From a virus, in the IMG/VR virus record IMGVR_UViG_3300013093_000001, positions 49,906 through 113,905 of that record: a stretch of 64,000 bases of DNA; one strand, given 5' to 3'. The position numbers were made by a program, and so were the translations under genes. Under the pieces are notes generated by a model. That model had not been told where the DNA came from, did not search any database, and worked only from the letters and a program-made list of their open reading frames with translations. Within the stretch, counting starts at the first letter, position 1; each line of letters starts with the position of its first letter. Positions 36,741 to 44,307 of the stretch are shown here, piece by piece.

Positions 36741-37375
36741 GCGTGGCCGTATGTATACCGTGGCGACCGTCCAAGCGAAGGGAGCCGCCGTATCGGCGCG
36801 TAAGAGAGTTTTGGGAAGCAACTGGGTGGCCGATATACACCGCAGACAGCGACAGCCGCATATTCAGCGCAAGTCAAGCGAGAAATAATGCGGTACGGCA
36901 AGCTGATGCAGAGGTAGTTGTCGTCGCGGATGCCGACAGCATACCGCCGATGAAGAATGTCAGAGCCGCCGTACAAAACCCGCAGGGCTTTATCTGGCCC
37001 TTCACCCGAACTCTCATTATCGACGGTTGTTGGACCGGACCCCTAAGCAAAGCCCGTGTCCAGAAGGAATACGACGGTATAGGCGGGGTTACCATTTGCC
37101 GCAGGTCAGAGTATTTACGGGTCGGCGGTCAGCCTGAAGAATTCTACGGGTGGGGTTATGAGGTCATGGCCTTTCATGTCATCGCGCAAACGCTGTCCAC
37201 GACACAGCGCATTCCGGGTGTTCTTTATTCCCTCAACCATAATGATGAAGAAGGACGTTCCGACTCCCCATGCTGGGACAGAGACAGGACTGACAATGAA
37301 GTCCTGCTTAAACCCTACCTCAACGCCATGCAGCGACCGTGGCTGATGCGTGAACTGCTCTCGGAACGGATTTAG
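36737..37375 (+). CDS. Glycosyltransferase (family 2/27-like)
   Basis: 212 residues. AVCIPWRPSKRREPPYRRVREFWEATGWPIYTADS opens the GT-A fold; ASQARNNAVRQADAEVVVVADADSIPP carries DAD, the nucleotide-sugar metal motif. GGVTICRRSEYLRVGGQPEEFYGWGYEVMAF matches the galactosyltransferase-type C-terminal region (GG..E.F.GWGxEV). Good support for a nucleotide-sugar transferase. Confidence 0.85.
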   Translation: MSVAVCIPWRPSKRREPPYRRVREFWEATGWPIYTADSDSRIFSASQARNNAVRQADAEVVVVADADSIPPMKNVRAAVQNPQGFIWPFTRTLIIDGCWTGPLSKARVQKEYDGIGGVTICRRSEYLRVGGQPEEFYGWGYEVMAFHVIAQTLSTTQRIPGVLYSLNHNDEEGRSDSPCWDRDRTDNEVLLKPYLNAMQRPWLMRELLSERI

Positions 37376-37527
37376 AGCGGTTCGTCAATGCCGCCACCGA
37401 CTCGCGGTGTCGGGCCATCGTCCAGCTTCTCAACCGTCCATACGATCACCATTATCAAGCCAATACACCCGACCAGGGTCAGCAGCATCGTCAACATGAG
37501 CAGACCCGCCACCACGAATATGTCCAT
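37372..37527 (-). CDS. Small membrane protein
   Basis: 51 residues from ATG 37527. MDIFVVAGLLMLTMLLTLVG with a second segment IGLIMVIVWTV and a polar tail. Stop overlaps the glycosyltransferase 3' end. Confidence 0.65.
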   Translation of the reverse strand: MDIFVVAGLLMLTMLLTLVGCIGLIMVIVWTVEKLDDGPTPRVGGGIDEPL

Positions 37528-37534
37528 GCAGTCC

Positions 37535-38242
37535 TCATTGGTCGTCCGGCAATTCAATTATTTTGGTCACCGCGACCTTTTCCGGCAACACCACAACCTC
37601 TTGCTCAGACCTGCCGTCAAAGTAGGCGATGATGTCTTTTTTGGCGACCGTACCTACTACAAGATTACGCGCCTCATCTTTGCCTGCCAAGCGCCGCGCA
37701 AAGAATTTAGCGACTACCGGATTAGTTGACCAGGAGAAGCCGTGTTGTATGCCGCGACCGGGGAAACCCCGATACACAGTGACCTCACCCGGCAGGTCGT
37801 GCTTAATGACGTTGCGTTCCTCCTGTTGCATCATTGCGTACCGGCAGGGTCGGTGACTACTCAACAGGTGTCGCCACTCCGACATGTTCTGCCGTATGTT
37901 CTCGCTGTCTGTCCATATGTCACCTAGCAGGGACCAATACTTCTTGTCAGGCAAAATGTCCTCCACGGACATAAAAGCATCCAGCCGGTACGGGCGCTCA
38001 TGGAGGAATATGAAACGGTCCCAACGCCTGGTATTCCGCGCCTTGTTGACAGCCAACTTCTTCTCTCGTAACTGTCGATTGACCAGCGCATTCATGGCGT
38101 CAAAGTGGGGCACACTAAAAACAAGGGGGTGACGCAGCATAGGCCACCCCAAATCCTCGTTTTCCTCCAGGTAATACTCCAGTTCCGCGCTCAGCGGCTC
38201 CTGCTTAGACATCAAGTCCTGTAGTTCTGTCAGCAAATTCAC
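37535..38242 (-). CDS. ADP-ribosyltransferase-like protein (R-S-E type)
   Basis: 235 residues. VTVYRGFPG (R158), GFSWSTNPVVAKFFA (S-W-S-T at 170-173) and RSEQEVVVLPEKV (E213 and E215, an ExE) give the R-S-E catalytic signature of mono-ADP-ribosyltransferases. KKDIIAYFDGR just before is also typical. The N-terminal 145 residues are unrecognised and may hold targeting. It would transfer ADP-ribose from NAD+ to a host protein, as T4 Alt and Mod do. Start overlaps the upstream stop. Confidence 0.8.
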   Translation of the reverse strand: MNLLTELQDLMSKQEPLSAELEYYLEENEDLGWPMLRHPLVFSVPHFDAMNALVNRQLREKKLAVNKARNTRRWDRFIFLHERPYRLDAFMSVEDILPDKKYWSLLGDIWTDSENIRQNMSEWRHLLSSHRPCRYAMMQQEERNVIKHDLPGEVTVYRGFPGRGIQHGFSWSTNPVVAKFFARRLAGKDEARNLVVGTVAKKDIIAYFDGRSEQEVVVLPEKVAVTKIIELPDDQ

Positions 38243-38424
38243 CCAACTACCTCCGTCACAGGCGGCAGCGGTACTTCCGGCTTAAAAAAGTTGTGCATAG
38301 CCTCCGCTTCGCCGCAGTCGCTACAGATGTTGGTTTTGTTGTCGCAACGAGATGTTGCGGGGTAACTTTTAATCTCAGCGCCGCAACGTGGACAAACAAG
38401 ACCGGACCACCAGTCAGCCGTCAT
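38239..38424 (-). CDS. Conserved phage zinc-ribbon protein
   Basis: 61 residues from ATG 38424. CPRCGAEIKSYPATSRCDNKTNICSDCGEAEAM is a pattern found in many phages (CPxCG ... YPAxSRxDNKTxICxDCG-EA). Coupled to the ADP-ribosyltransferase gene. Confidence 0.8.
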   Translation of the reverse strand: MTADWWSGLVCPRCGAEIKSYPATSRCDNKTNICSDCGEAEAMHNFFKPEVPLPPVTEVVG

Positions 38425-38494
38425 TAATCGGTCCCTTCTCAAGTCTGGCGACCGTTTGCCGCCATTACACAACTTTAGGCCACCACAGCTACCT

Positions 38495-38659
38495 TCACCA
38501 GTCGGTAGAGGTAACGAGGGATTCCAGTTTGCTGATGAATTCACGCAGGTCTTTGACATCAAACCATGTGAAGTCGCCGTTGTATCCCTGCCAAGGACCA
38601 ATGACGACCTCATTGAGTCCGGTGTCAATCCGCATGTCTGGTACTGTACTGTCGCTCAT
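38495..38659 (-). CDS. Small hypothetical protein
   Basis: 54 residues from ATG 38659, coupled to the upstream stop (ATGA). MSDSTVPDMRIDTGLNEVVIGPWQG...; beta-rich then a C-terminal helix. Confidence 0.65.
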   Translation of the reverse strand: MSDSTVPDMRIDTGLNEVVIGPWQGYNGDFTWFDVKDLREFISKLESLVTSTDW

Positions 38660-38832
38660 TTGTCACACGGCGCAATGATCAGACCTGGGCAGGCATCACC
38701 CTGTGGCGGGTCGGTCAACATCTTTATGTAAGCCGGTAGGAATGGCTCACCGGTCGGCTGTGGTGGCGCGGCAGCTTCCGTAGTTCCACACGCAGAAGTA
38801 ACTAACACAACTGCAACCAGCAGTCGCCTCAT
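38656..38832 (-). CDS. Lipoprotein-like small protein
   Basis: 58 residues from ATG 38832. MRRLLVAVVLVTSACGTTEAAAPP: basic start, hydrophobic core and a Cys at the lipobox position (TSAC is a weak lipobox), then two more Cys (DACPGLIIAPC). Expected at the outer face of the membrane. Confidence 0.65.
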   Translation of the reverse strand: MRRLLVAVVLVTSACGTTEAAAPPQPTGEPFLPAYIKMLTDPPQGDACPGLIIAPCDK

Positions 38833-39305
38833 GCCATTCCTCTTCCTGTTGTGATTCCTTCTTCCCAGTCACGCTGACGCGCCTTACTAGGTCCGTTCAC
38901 TGCGACGTTTTCCTCTTGTGTTGTCACTAGGCCGTCTTGTATTAAGTACGGGAAGTCGTCTTGTAGCGCTTCCGGCAGTATCCACAAATGGTACTCGTTT
39001 GCTTGATCTGTCAGCTTAGACTCCGGTGGAAAAACCTCAATGCCAATTCGTTCGGGACCAGCTACCTCATTCTTAATTGCCTGCATGTGTCGCCAGTCGC
39101 GGATGGCTCTACGGTCATGCCGGTGGAAACTGACATGCAACGCGCCGAACCCTATGTCACGAACGAACACACTGTATAGATCGTTCCTGTAAGTAGCCTT
39201 CGGGACGGACATTCCAGCATTTATATAAAACTGCGCTGTCGTCTCGCATAGCTGAAGTGGTTGCCATCGGTGCCTCTGCTGCGGATTCCTCCTGCTTTTA
39301 TTCAC
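38829..39305 (-). CDS. DUF7694-like phage protein
   Basis: 158 residues from GTG 39305 (SD AGGAGAGG). WxNDLYSVFVRD-type strand, HVSFHRHDRRAIRDWRHMQAIKNEVAGPE, VFPPESKLTDQANEYHLWIL match a widespread phage family of unknown function. Confidence 0.75.
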   Translation of the reverse strand: MNKSRRNPQQRHRWQPLQLCETTAQFYINAGMSVPKATYRNDLYSVFVRDIGFGALHVSFHRHDRRAIRDWRHMQAIKNEVAGPERIGIEVFPPESKLTDQANEYHLWILPEALQDDFPYLIQDGLVTTQEENVAVNGPSKARQRDWEEGITTGRGMA

Positions 39306-39382
39306 TACCTCTCCTGCTCTTTGCTTGATTTGGCCTTTTGCCGCCAGCTACAATTATTTGTAAATTGTTTATTGCTCGCAAC

Positions 39383-39799
39383 CTACGACACCGCCTGTCG
39401 CATCAGGTCCGAGAACTCCATAAGGTGGCCGTACTTACGTTTCAGGTCACCGATTTCCCGCTGGAGCTCTTTCAACAGGATTTTCGTTAGGAACTCATCC
39501 TGTACTAGTTCCTCTGTCGGAATGTACCCAGTCCGTCTGTCGCCAGCTTCATGGAATGACTGGAAAGCCCTCACGTACCGACGCTCTCCAGACGGCGCAT
39601 CGGGTATTTGAATGCGTACAGACCTCACCAACTCAGCAGCCTGTACCTTCCGGTAAGCCTCTCCCGCAACGGTGTCGTCCCATTCAAACCGATGGTGGAG
39701 GGGCGCGTCCAACGGACGCGCCTCCTCGACAACCAGTTCTGGCGTTAACTCACCGTGGTTACGGTAAATTGCCGTCAAAACATCACGCAGGTTTGACAT
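39383..39799 (-). CDS. Conserved phage protein
   Basis: 138 residues, start overlapping the upstream stop (TGATG). HGELTPELVVEEARPLDAPLHHRFEWDDTVAGEAYR is a pattern seen in many phage and prophage proteins; C-terminal coiled coil. Function unknown. Confidence 0.7.
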   Translation of the reverse strand: MSNLRDVLTAIYRNHGELTPELVVEEARPLDAPLHHRFEWDDTVAGEAYRKVQAAELVRSVRIQIPDAPSGERRYVRAFQSFHEAGDRRTGYIPTEELVQDEFLTKILLKELQREIGDLKRKYGHLMEFSDLMRQAVS

Positions 39800-40461
39800 C
39801 AGCCTTCAATGCCAATCTCAACACTGCGGTCCACCTCGTACGTCCCGTACTCACCACGCTTTTCTGGCCGCCACTCACCGACCCCAATACCCATGCCGCC
39901 AGCGTCAATGAGAGACAGCACGCTGTTGCGGTCAATGGATGACTTGACGTAGGTCACCGTCAGTACCGTCGTCCATTCGGGGAACATTGGACGGTATCGC
40001 AGGTCAGCCGACCGGGATGGACCGCCTAACCTGACCACGTCCTCACGCATCTCCGGTACACCCTTGATTTCGACCAACATTTGCGGGTCGGCCTTAGTCA
40101 AAACGCCGCGAAAAAACAGGAACTGCCGCAACGCCGTCATCGTGATGGACTTGTCGTAGAACCTGGCCGCGCTTGTCGTCGCCGCCTTAAACGCGGTGAC
40201 AGGGAAGCCGTAAGCCTCTACCGGCTGGTCCGGTGTTCCCACGTTCGGCATGTCACTACGCAGGATGCGGTAAAAAGATGCCTCATACTCTGCTTTGGGG
40301 TCGCGGATTTCCTTGACCTTTTTCTTACCTTGCTGCGCCTCCAGCATCTGCCGCTTAGACTTCTCGCTAAAGTTGTGGACAATCAGCGGAGATGTACCGA
40401 TGATCGGTACATACAGCGTTTCTACGTCAATTCTGTCTAGCTTTACGTTATCTGTCGTCAC
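39799..40461 (-). CDS. Conserved phage protein, possible nucleic-acid binder
   Basis: 220 residues from GTG 40461. IIGTSPLIVHNFSEKSK, then EYEASFYRILRS and GMGIGVGEWRPEKRGEYGTYEV. Frequent in phages with DUF932 proteins. A RAMP-like ferredoxin fold is possible but not established. Preceded by the only hairpin unit outside the main block. Confidence 0.65.
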   Translation of the reverse strand: MTTDNVKLDRIDVETLYVPIIGTSPLIVHNFSEKSKRQMLEAQQGKKKVKEIRDPKAEYEASFYRILRSDMPNVGTPDQPVEAYGFPVTAFKAATTSAARFYDKSITMTALRQFLFFRGVLTKADPQMLVEIKGVPEMREDVVRLGGPSRSADLRYRPMFPEWTTVLTVTYVKSSIDRNSVLSLIDAGGMGIGVGEWRPEKRGEYGTYEVDRSVEIGIEG

Positions 40462-40560
40462 TACACTTACCTCTCCTTATGGGTCAGCCCGTTGCCGACC
40501 TCGTACCCTGTCCAAGTTTGACCCTGACCAGGGCTCGCGTGCCACGACGGGGTTCCTTAT
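40462..40560 (-). repeat. Outlying, degenerate double-hairpin unit
   Basis: HP2 (GGTCGGCAACGGGCTGACC, mismatched) and a decayed HP1 (CCCTGGTCAGG/CTTGGACAGGG, loop GTCAAA) with GGAGAGG before GTG 40461. A further stem GCGTGGC/GCCACGC lies upstream. It sits between the period-5 array and the gene. Confidence 0.7.
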
Positions 40561-40617
40561 GCCACGCCTGCTGACCCGCATATATATATATACGGTAAAT
40601 AAAACCGGCTTACTTCA

Positions 40618-41250
40618 CCAGGCCAACTTGTCATGCCCAGCACTGCCTGCCGTGCTAAGCCCAGCCCAGCCGCACCAAACCCGACCTCGCCGTACCGTAC
40701 CTCGCCTGCCTCGCCGTGCCAGACCCGACCTCGCCATGCCAGACCTCACCGCGCCAAACCGTACCGCGCCCCGCCTGCCATGCCATGCCTTGCGATGCCA
40801 TGCCGTACCACGCCTCACCTTGCCTGCCTCGCTAGCCTCACCTTGCCTGCCTCGCCATACCATTCCTCGCCTCGCCTTGCCGCGCCTGCCTTGCCACACC
40901 CTGCCTCGACACGCCAAGCAAAGCCCAGCCTCGCCTGCCATGACTTGCCTCAACGTGACATACCCGGCCTTGACCCGCCTGCCCTGCCTTGACTTGCCTC
41001 GACTTGCCTCAACCAGCCTCGACTGCCGCGCCACACCGCGCCAGACCGCGCCATCCACACCCAGCCGCTCCGTGCCTCGACTGCGTCGCCGCGCCATGCC
41101 TGACCGGGACTGCCTCGCCATACCAGGCCGTGCCGTGCCATGCCAAACCGCGCCCTGCCCGGTCCCGCCATGCCTTGCCACGCCTTGACTGCCGTGACTT
41201 GACAAACCCCGCCGTGCCCAACCAAACCTGACCATGCCTGCCAGCCAGCT
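40618..41250. repeat. Period-5 degenerate repeat array
   Basis: About 630 bases made of NNRCC units (plus sense; GGYNN on minus), such as TCGCC, ATGCC, TTGCC and CGACC, with only occasional phase shifts. Over 120 units. Open frames exist on both strands only because such repeats avoid stops; no SD or gene is seen. Confidence 0.85.
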
Positions 41251-41275
41251 AGGTTGCCTTGTCGAACAATGCTCT

Positions 41276-41320
41276 GTATGGCAGTCCCGGCGACGGAGGT
41301 AGACACCGGGACCGCCATAC
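41276..41320 (-). terminator. Hairpin downstream of the DUF932 gene
   Basis: GTATGGCGGTCCCGG paired with CCGGGACTGCCATAC (one mismatch), 15-base loop, about 35 bases beyond the stop of 41354-42421. No U-run on the minus strand; CTTATTTTAG follows on the plus strand. Confidence 0.5.
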
Positions 41321-41353
41321 CTTATTTTAGTTGTAGGTTGTACTGTTCACCAG

Positions 41354-42421
41354 CTACCCCAACACAGACTCCAACGCCGCCACGAACTTGCGGTCCGACT
41401 CAGCCTGCTCTCCCTTAATTGCTCGCCAGGTGTTGCGCTCGCTACGAGATCCCTGAATTTGACTCAACCAGTGGTCCCAGGTGTTGTTCGTTTGGACTGC
41501 ACCAAAGGCGGTACCTTGCCACGGTGCACATCGGTCGTCGGACGTGTATAAATCCCACCACCTGTCGCGTTTATTCAACGCCACCGTCCTAGCGCGACCC
41601 TCATCCTCTGGTATGGGGATGACAATGTCCAAAACCTTGCCGACCTGCTGCGTTGTGACCTCTCGGTCCAGCAAAGCGTGTAATTCGGACACAAACTCCT
41701 CGTTGGTGGCTTCCAAAATACCCAGCGCGTCCCGCTCGTCTTGGAAATCAGCAAAGTTGCGGGTGTGTTTGCGCCTAAACAGGACACCAGCCTTGTTGGC
41801 TTCCAGCAGGTTCCACGACAACGTGTTATCGCAGACCGTTGCGTTGATTGTCCTGCCGCTCGTTTGGGAAATCGAACCGTCCATGCTGTCAGCTTTGAGC
41901 AGGTTGGGTCGGTAATCGAAACCCGACTTAGCGTCGTGTAGCGTTTCCGGCAACGAGAACTCAACCCAGGCGCGGCCACCTTTAGCTAGCAGACCGGCAG
42001 ACGAGATGCCTAACACTGAACCCGTTAACCGCTCTGCCTGCTGGATTAGGGTTATGCCGTAGGACTGGTGGATCGCGGTCTTGAAAATCCCCAGGTCGTA
42101 GCCGGTGTCGTCCCGCAACACTCCACGACGCGCCGCCTGCGACTCAATAACCTTAACCGCGACACCCTGCGCTGTTATGAAATCAGCTTCGTCAACCTCA
42201 CACGGTTTCAGGTACGCCACCTCAAGTGACTGCGGTAGCCAGTTAAATAGTCGGCGCTGCACGTCGGCGACTGGAATAAAACCCTCGTAATGGTTACATT
42301 CCATATAGGTACCGTCTTCGTTTTTGCGGAGGTCGTCGCGGCGGTGCCACGCATTCCCCCTTTGCGCGGTCATGCCGATCAATGTGTTGACCTGCAAGTC
42401 CCGCATCGTTTCTTGCGTCAT
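41354..42421 (-). CDS. DUF932 protein
   Basis: 355 residues, SD AGAGAGGGAA. The N-terminus with AWHRRDDL, VLRDDTGYDLGIFKTAIHQSYGI and the later VCDNTLSWNLLEA...RRKHTRNF are typical of DUF932 (phage/plasmid-like, TIGR03299). The family is common on phages and plasmids; biochemical role unknown. Confidence 0.9.
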   Translation of the reverse strand: MTQETMRDLQVNTLIGMTAQRGNAWHRRDDLRKNEDGTYMECNHYEGFIPVADVQRRLFNWLPQSLEVAYLKPCEVDEADFITAQGVAVKVIESQAARRGVLRDDTGYDLGIFKTAIHQSYGITLIQQAERLTGSVLGISSAGLLAKGGRAWVEFSLPETLHDAKSGFDYRPNLLKADSMDGSISQTSGRTINATVCDNTLSWNLLEANKAGVLFRRKHTRNFADFQDERDALGILEATNEEFVSELHALLDREVTTQQVGKVLDIVIPIPEDEGRARTVALNKRDRWWDLYTSDDRCAPWQGTAFGAVQTNNTWDHWLSQIQGSRSERNTWRAIKGEQAESDRKFVAALESVLG

Positions 42422-42467
42422 GCGTTCCCTCTCTTTGTTGTTTTAGTCCCTTGTGGACTAAATTCTG

Positions 42468-42707
42468 TTAGTAGTCGGGTAAGGGTTCACCGCCGCAGGC
42501 GCAGCCGCTGCTATGCCATGCAGCCCAGGCATGGGCTTTGCCGGGTTTGCCGGGGTTGTTTTCGTCCTCGTACCACTCCATCAGGTGTCCAGCCCACGAC
42601 TGGTATTGGACGGTGGTGTCGGTGGTACCTTGGCGGTCGAATTCGATCTGCCGCTGGTCGTAGCAGTCGATTTCGCTTTGTTCGTATGCGCTGGGGTCGT
42701 AAGACAT
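42468..42707 (-). CDS. Small acidic protein
   Basis: 79 residues from ATG 42707 with AGGAGGTAAAC. Two Cys at SGCACGG near the end. Preceded by an HP2-like stem (TGTTTGGC/GCCGGACA). Confidence 0.7.
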   Translation of the reverse strand: MSYDPSAYEQSEIDCYDQRQIEFDRQGTTDTTVQYQSWAGHLMEWYEDENNPGKPGKAHAWAAWHSSGCACGGEPLPDY

Positions 42708-42767
42708 GTTTACCTCCTGTCCTGTCCGGCCATTTGCCAAACAGCTAAGGTAATAGTATGGGTTTAG

Positions 42768-43499
42768 CTAGTTGCTCACAACCTGCTGCGGTTTGATGAT
42801 GAATGGTGCACCAGACAAGCCATGACGTATCCGCGCTGGAGAGCTCGTCTTACTGAGGAAGTCGTGGACTGCGCGGCAACAGCCGTCCCAGGCCCAGTAG
42901 TCGTCAATGAGGACAACGCCGCCTGGGACAACACTATCCCAAAACGCGTCGAGGCAGATCATGGTGGAGTCGTACCAGTCTGCGTCTAGGCGCAACACCG
43001 CAATCTTTTCTGGTTTCAAACAGGTGGGCAGTGTGTCTTCAAAAAAACCGGGTGTGATGTGTACGCTTTGAGGTTGCGGCGCTCTCGACAGGGTATCAAC
43101 GAAGGTTTTTGCTGACGCGGAGCAGTTATTGCGGTAGTACGGCCCCTCAACGTCACGCTGCCATTCCAGTGCAGATTGTCCGTCAATTTCCTGTGCTGGC
43201 GGCATACCTTGGAAAGAGTCGAAGAAGAAATAGTCGCGCTTAGGACCACATACTTCAATTAGAGCCGCCGACATGCCGCCCTTCCATGTCCCGCACTCTA
43301 TGACCGCGCCGCCTTTGCCTGCCAGATGACTGGCGACGATAGCGATGTTGTCAACGAATTGCAGCAGTGGGATCATGCTGCGGTCGCGGTACTTGTTATA
43401 TAGGTGTAGGCCGCGCAACCAGGAACTACTGTAACGCATGGCTCGCTGCGCGGAAAGTTGTTCGGGACGGATTAGTCTCAAATCTAGCTTCGGCAACAT
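42768..43499 (-). CDS. TylF-like SAM methyltransferase
   Basis: 243 residues from ATG 43499 (TTG 43505 possible). GGAVIECGTWKGGMSAALIE (SAM motif I), FFFDSFQGMP, ITPGFFEDTLPTC, AVLRLDADWYDSTMICLDAFWDSVVPGGVVLIDDYWAW: this set is characteristic of macrocin O-methyltransferase TylF, a sugar O-methylating family. With four glycosyltransferases nearby, methylation of a transferred sugar is a reasonable inference. Confidence 0.9.
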   Translation of the reverse strand: MLPKLDLRLIRPEQLSAQRAMRYSSSWLRGLHLYNKYRDRSMIPLLQFVDNIAIVASHLAGKGGAVIECGTWKGGMSAALIEVCGPKRDYFFFDSFQGMPPAQEIDGQSALEWQRDVEGPYYRNNCSASAKTFVDTLSRAPQPQSVHITPGFFEDTLPTCLKPEKIAVLRLDADWYDSTMICLDAFWDSVVPGGVVLIDDYWAWDGCCRAVHDFLSKTSSPARIRHGLSGAPFIIKPQQVVSN

Positions 43500-43566
43500 G
43501 GGCAAAGTCTACATCCTGCGTCTGATGAACGTGCACCGAAAGCCAGTGCTGTGTGACAATGAGTAA

Positions 43567-44049
43567 ATGGCACGCACACGCAAACCTGGACCGCAACCAG
43601 ATATGAGCGCGGAAGACCGTCACCGCCGCAACACGCGCATCATGGCGTTGTTTGTTGCCGGGAACACGGAGAGCGAAATTGGTCGTGTCGTCAACCTGAC
43701 TGGTGCTCGCGTCCACCAAATCCTCAAAGCGGAACTTAAGAACGCTGCACGTCACCGGCAGTTATTGACTGACCAGGCTCTAGCCATCTACGTCACGCGG
43801 TTGGAAACCCTGATCCGCGCCGCGTGGCCTGGTGTTGTTCAGCAAGACCCGAAATTCATTGAAATAGCTCGCAGGTTATTGGAGCAGCAGGCCAGGTTGT
43901 ACGATCTGGAAGAGGACAGGATGCCAGGACTGCCGCCTATGGCTGAGAATGAATTGTCGGACGACGACGGCCTGGACCCGAGGGATGAGTTAGCGCAGTA
44001 CCGTCGCCGCCACCGGACCAGACCGGGTGAAGCTACAGGGACCGAGTAG
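43567..44049 (+). CDS. Probable small terminase subunit
   Basis: 160 residues. An N-terminal HTH (NTESEIGRVVNLTGARVHQILKAEL) is followed by helical VETLIRAAWPGVVQQDPKFIEIARRLLEQQARLYDL and an acidic C-terminus, the architecture of actinophage TerS proteins. It would recognise packaging sites and regulate TerL. One small gene separates it from terL. Confidence 0.75.
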   Translation: MARTRKPGPQPDMSAEDRHRRNTRIMALFVAGNTESEIGRVVNLTGARVHQILKAELKNAARHRQLLTDQALAIYVTRLETLIRAAWPGVVQQDPKFIEIARRLLEQQARLYDLEEDRMPGLPPMAENELSDDDGLDPRDELAQYRRRHRTRPGEATGTE

Positions 44050-44064
44050 TTGTAGGAGGTCATC

Positions 44065-44307
44065 GTGTTGTTCAAACTGATACCAGTCGGTGTTGTGAAC
44101 GCTTTGGAGAATTTCGTCAACAGTGTCATAACGGTAATTGTTGACTCTGTTGAGGACCGGATGCGGATGGTGATGCTGGAGTTCACCGTCGATGACCCTA
44201 ATGCTGGTGGACCCGTTATATGTAGTAAATGCGCCACTAATACCGAGTCGGGTATATGCCCTGACTGTCAGCCTATGGCGCACTCTCGACTCCCTAACCA
44301 GGCATGA
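44065..44307 (+). CDS. Small protein with zinc ribbon tail
   Basis: 80 residues from GTG 44065 (SD AGGAGGT). Beta-rich N-terminus and CSKCATNTESGICPDC. Between TerS and TerL. Confidence 0.65.
   Translation: MLFKLIPVGVVNALENFVNSVITVIVDSVEDRMRMVMLEFTVDDPNAGGPVICSKCATNTESGICPDCQPMAHSRLPNQA

Noticed and set aside
40615-41318. Long open frames across the period-5 array on both strands
   Set aside because: Openness follows from the repeat composition; no SD, no start context and low-complexity products rich in Arg, Gly, Pro or Cys.
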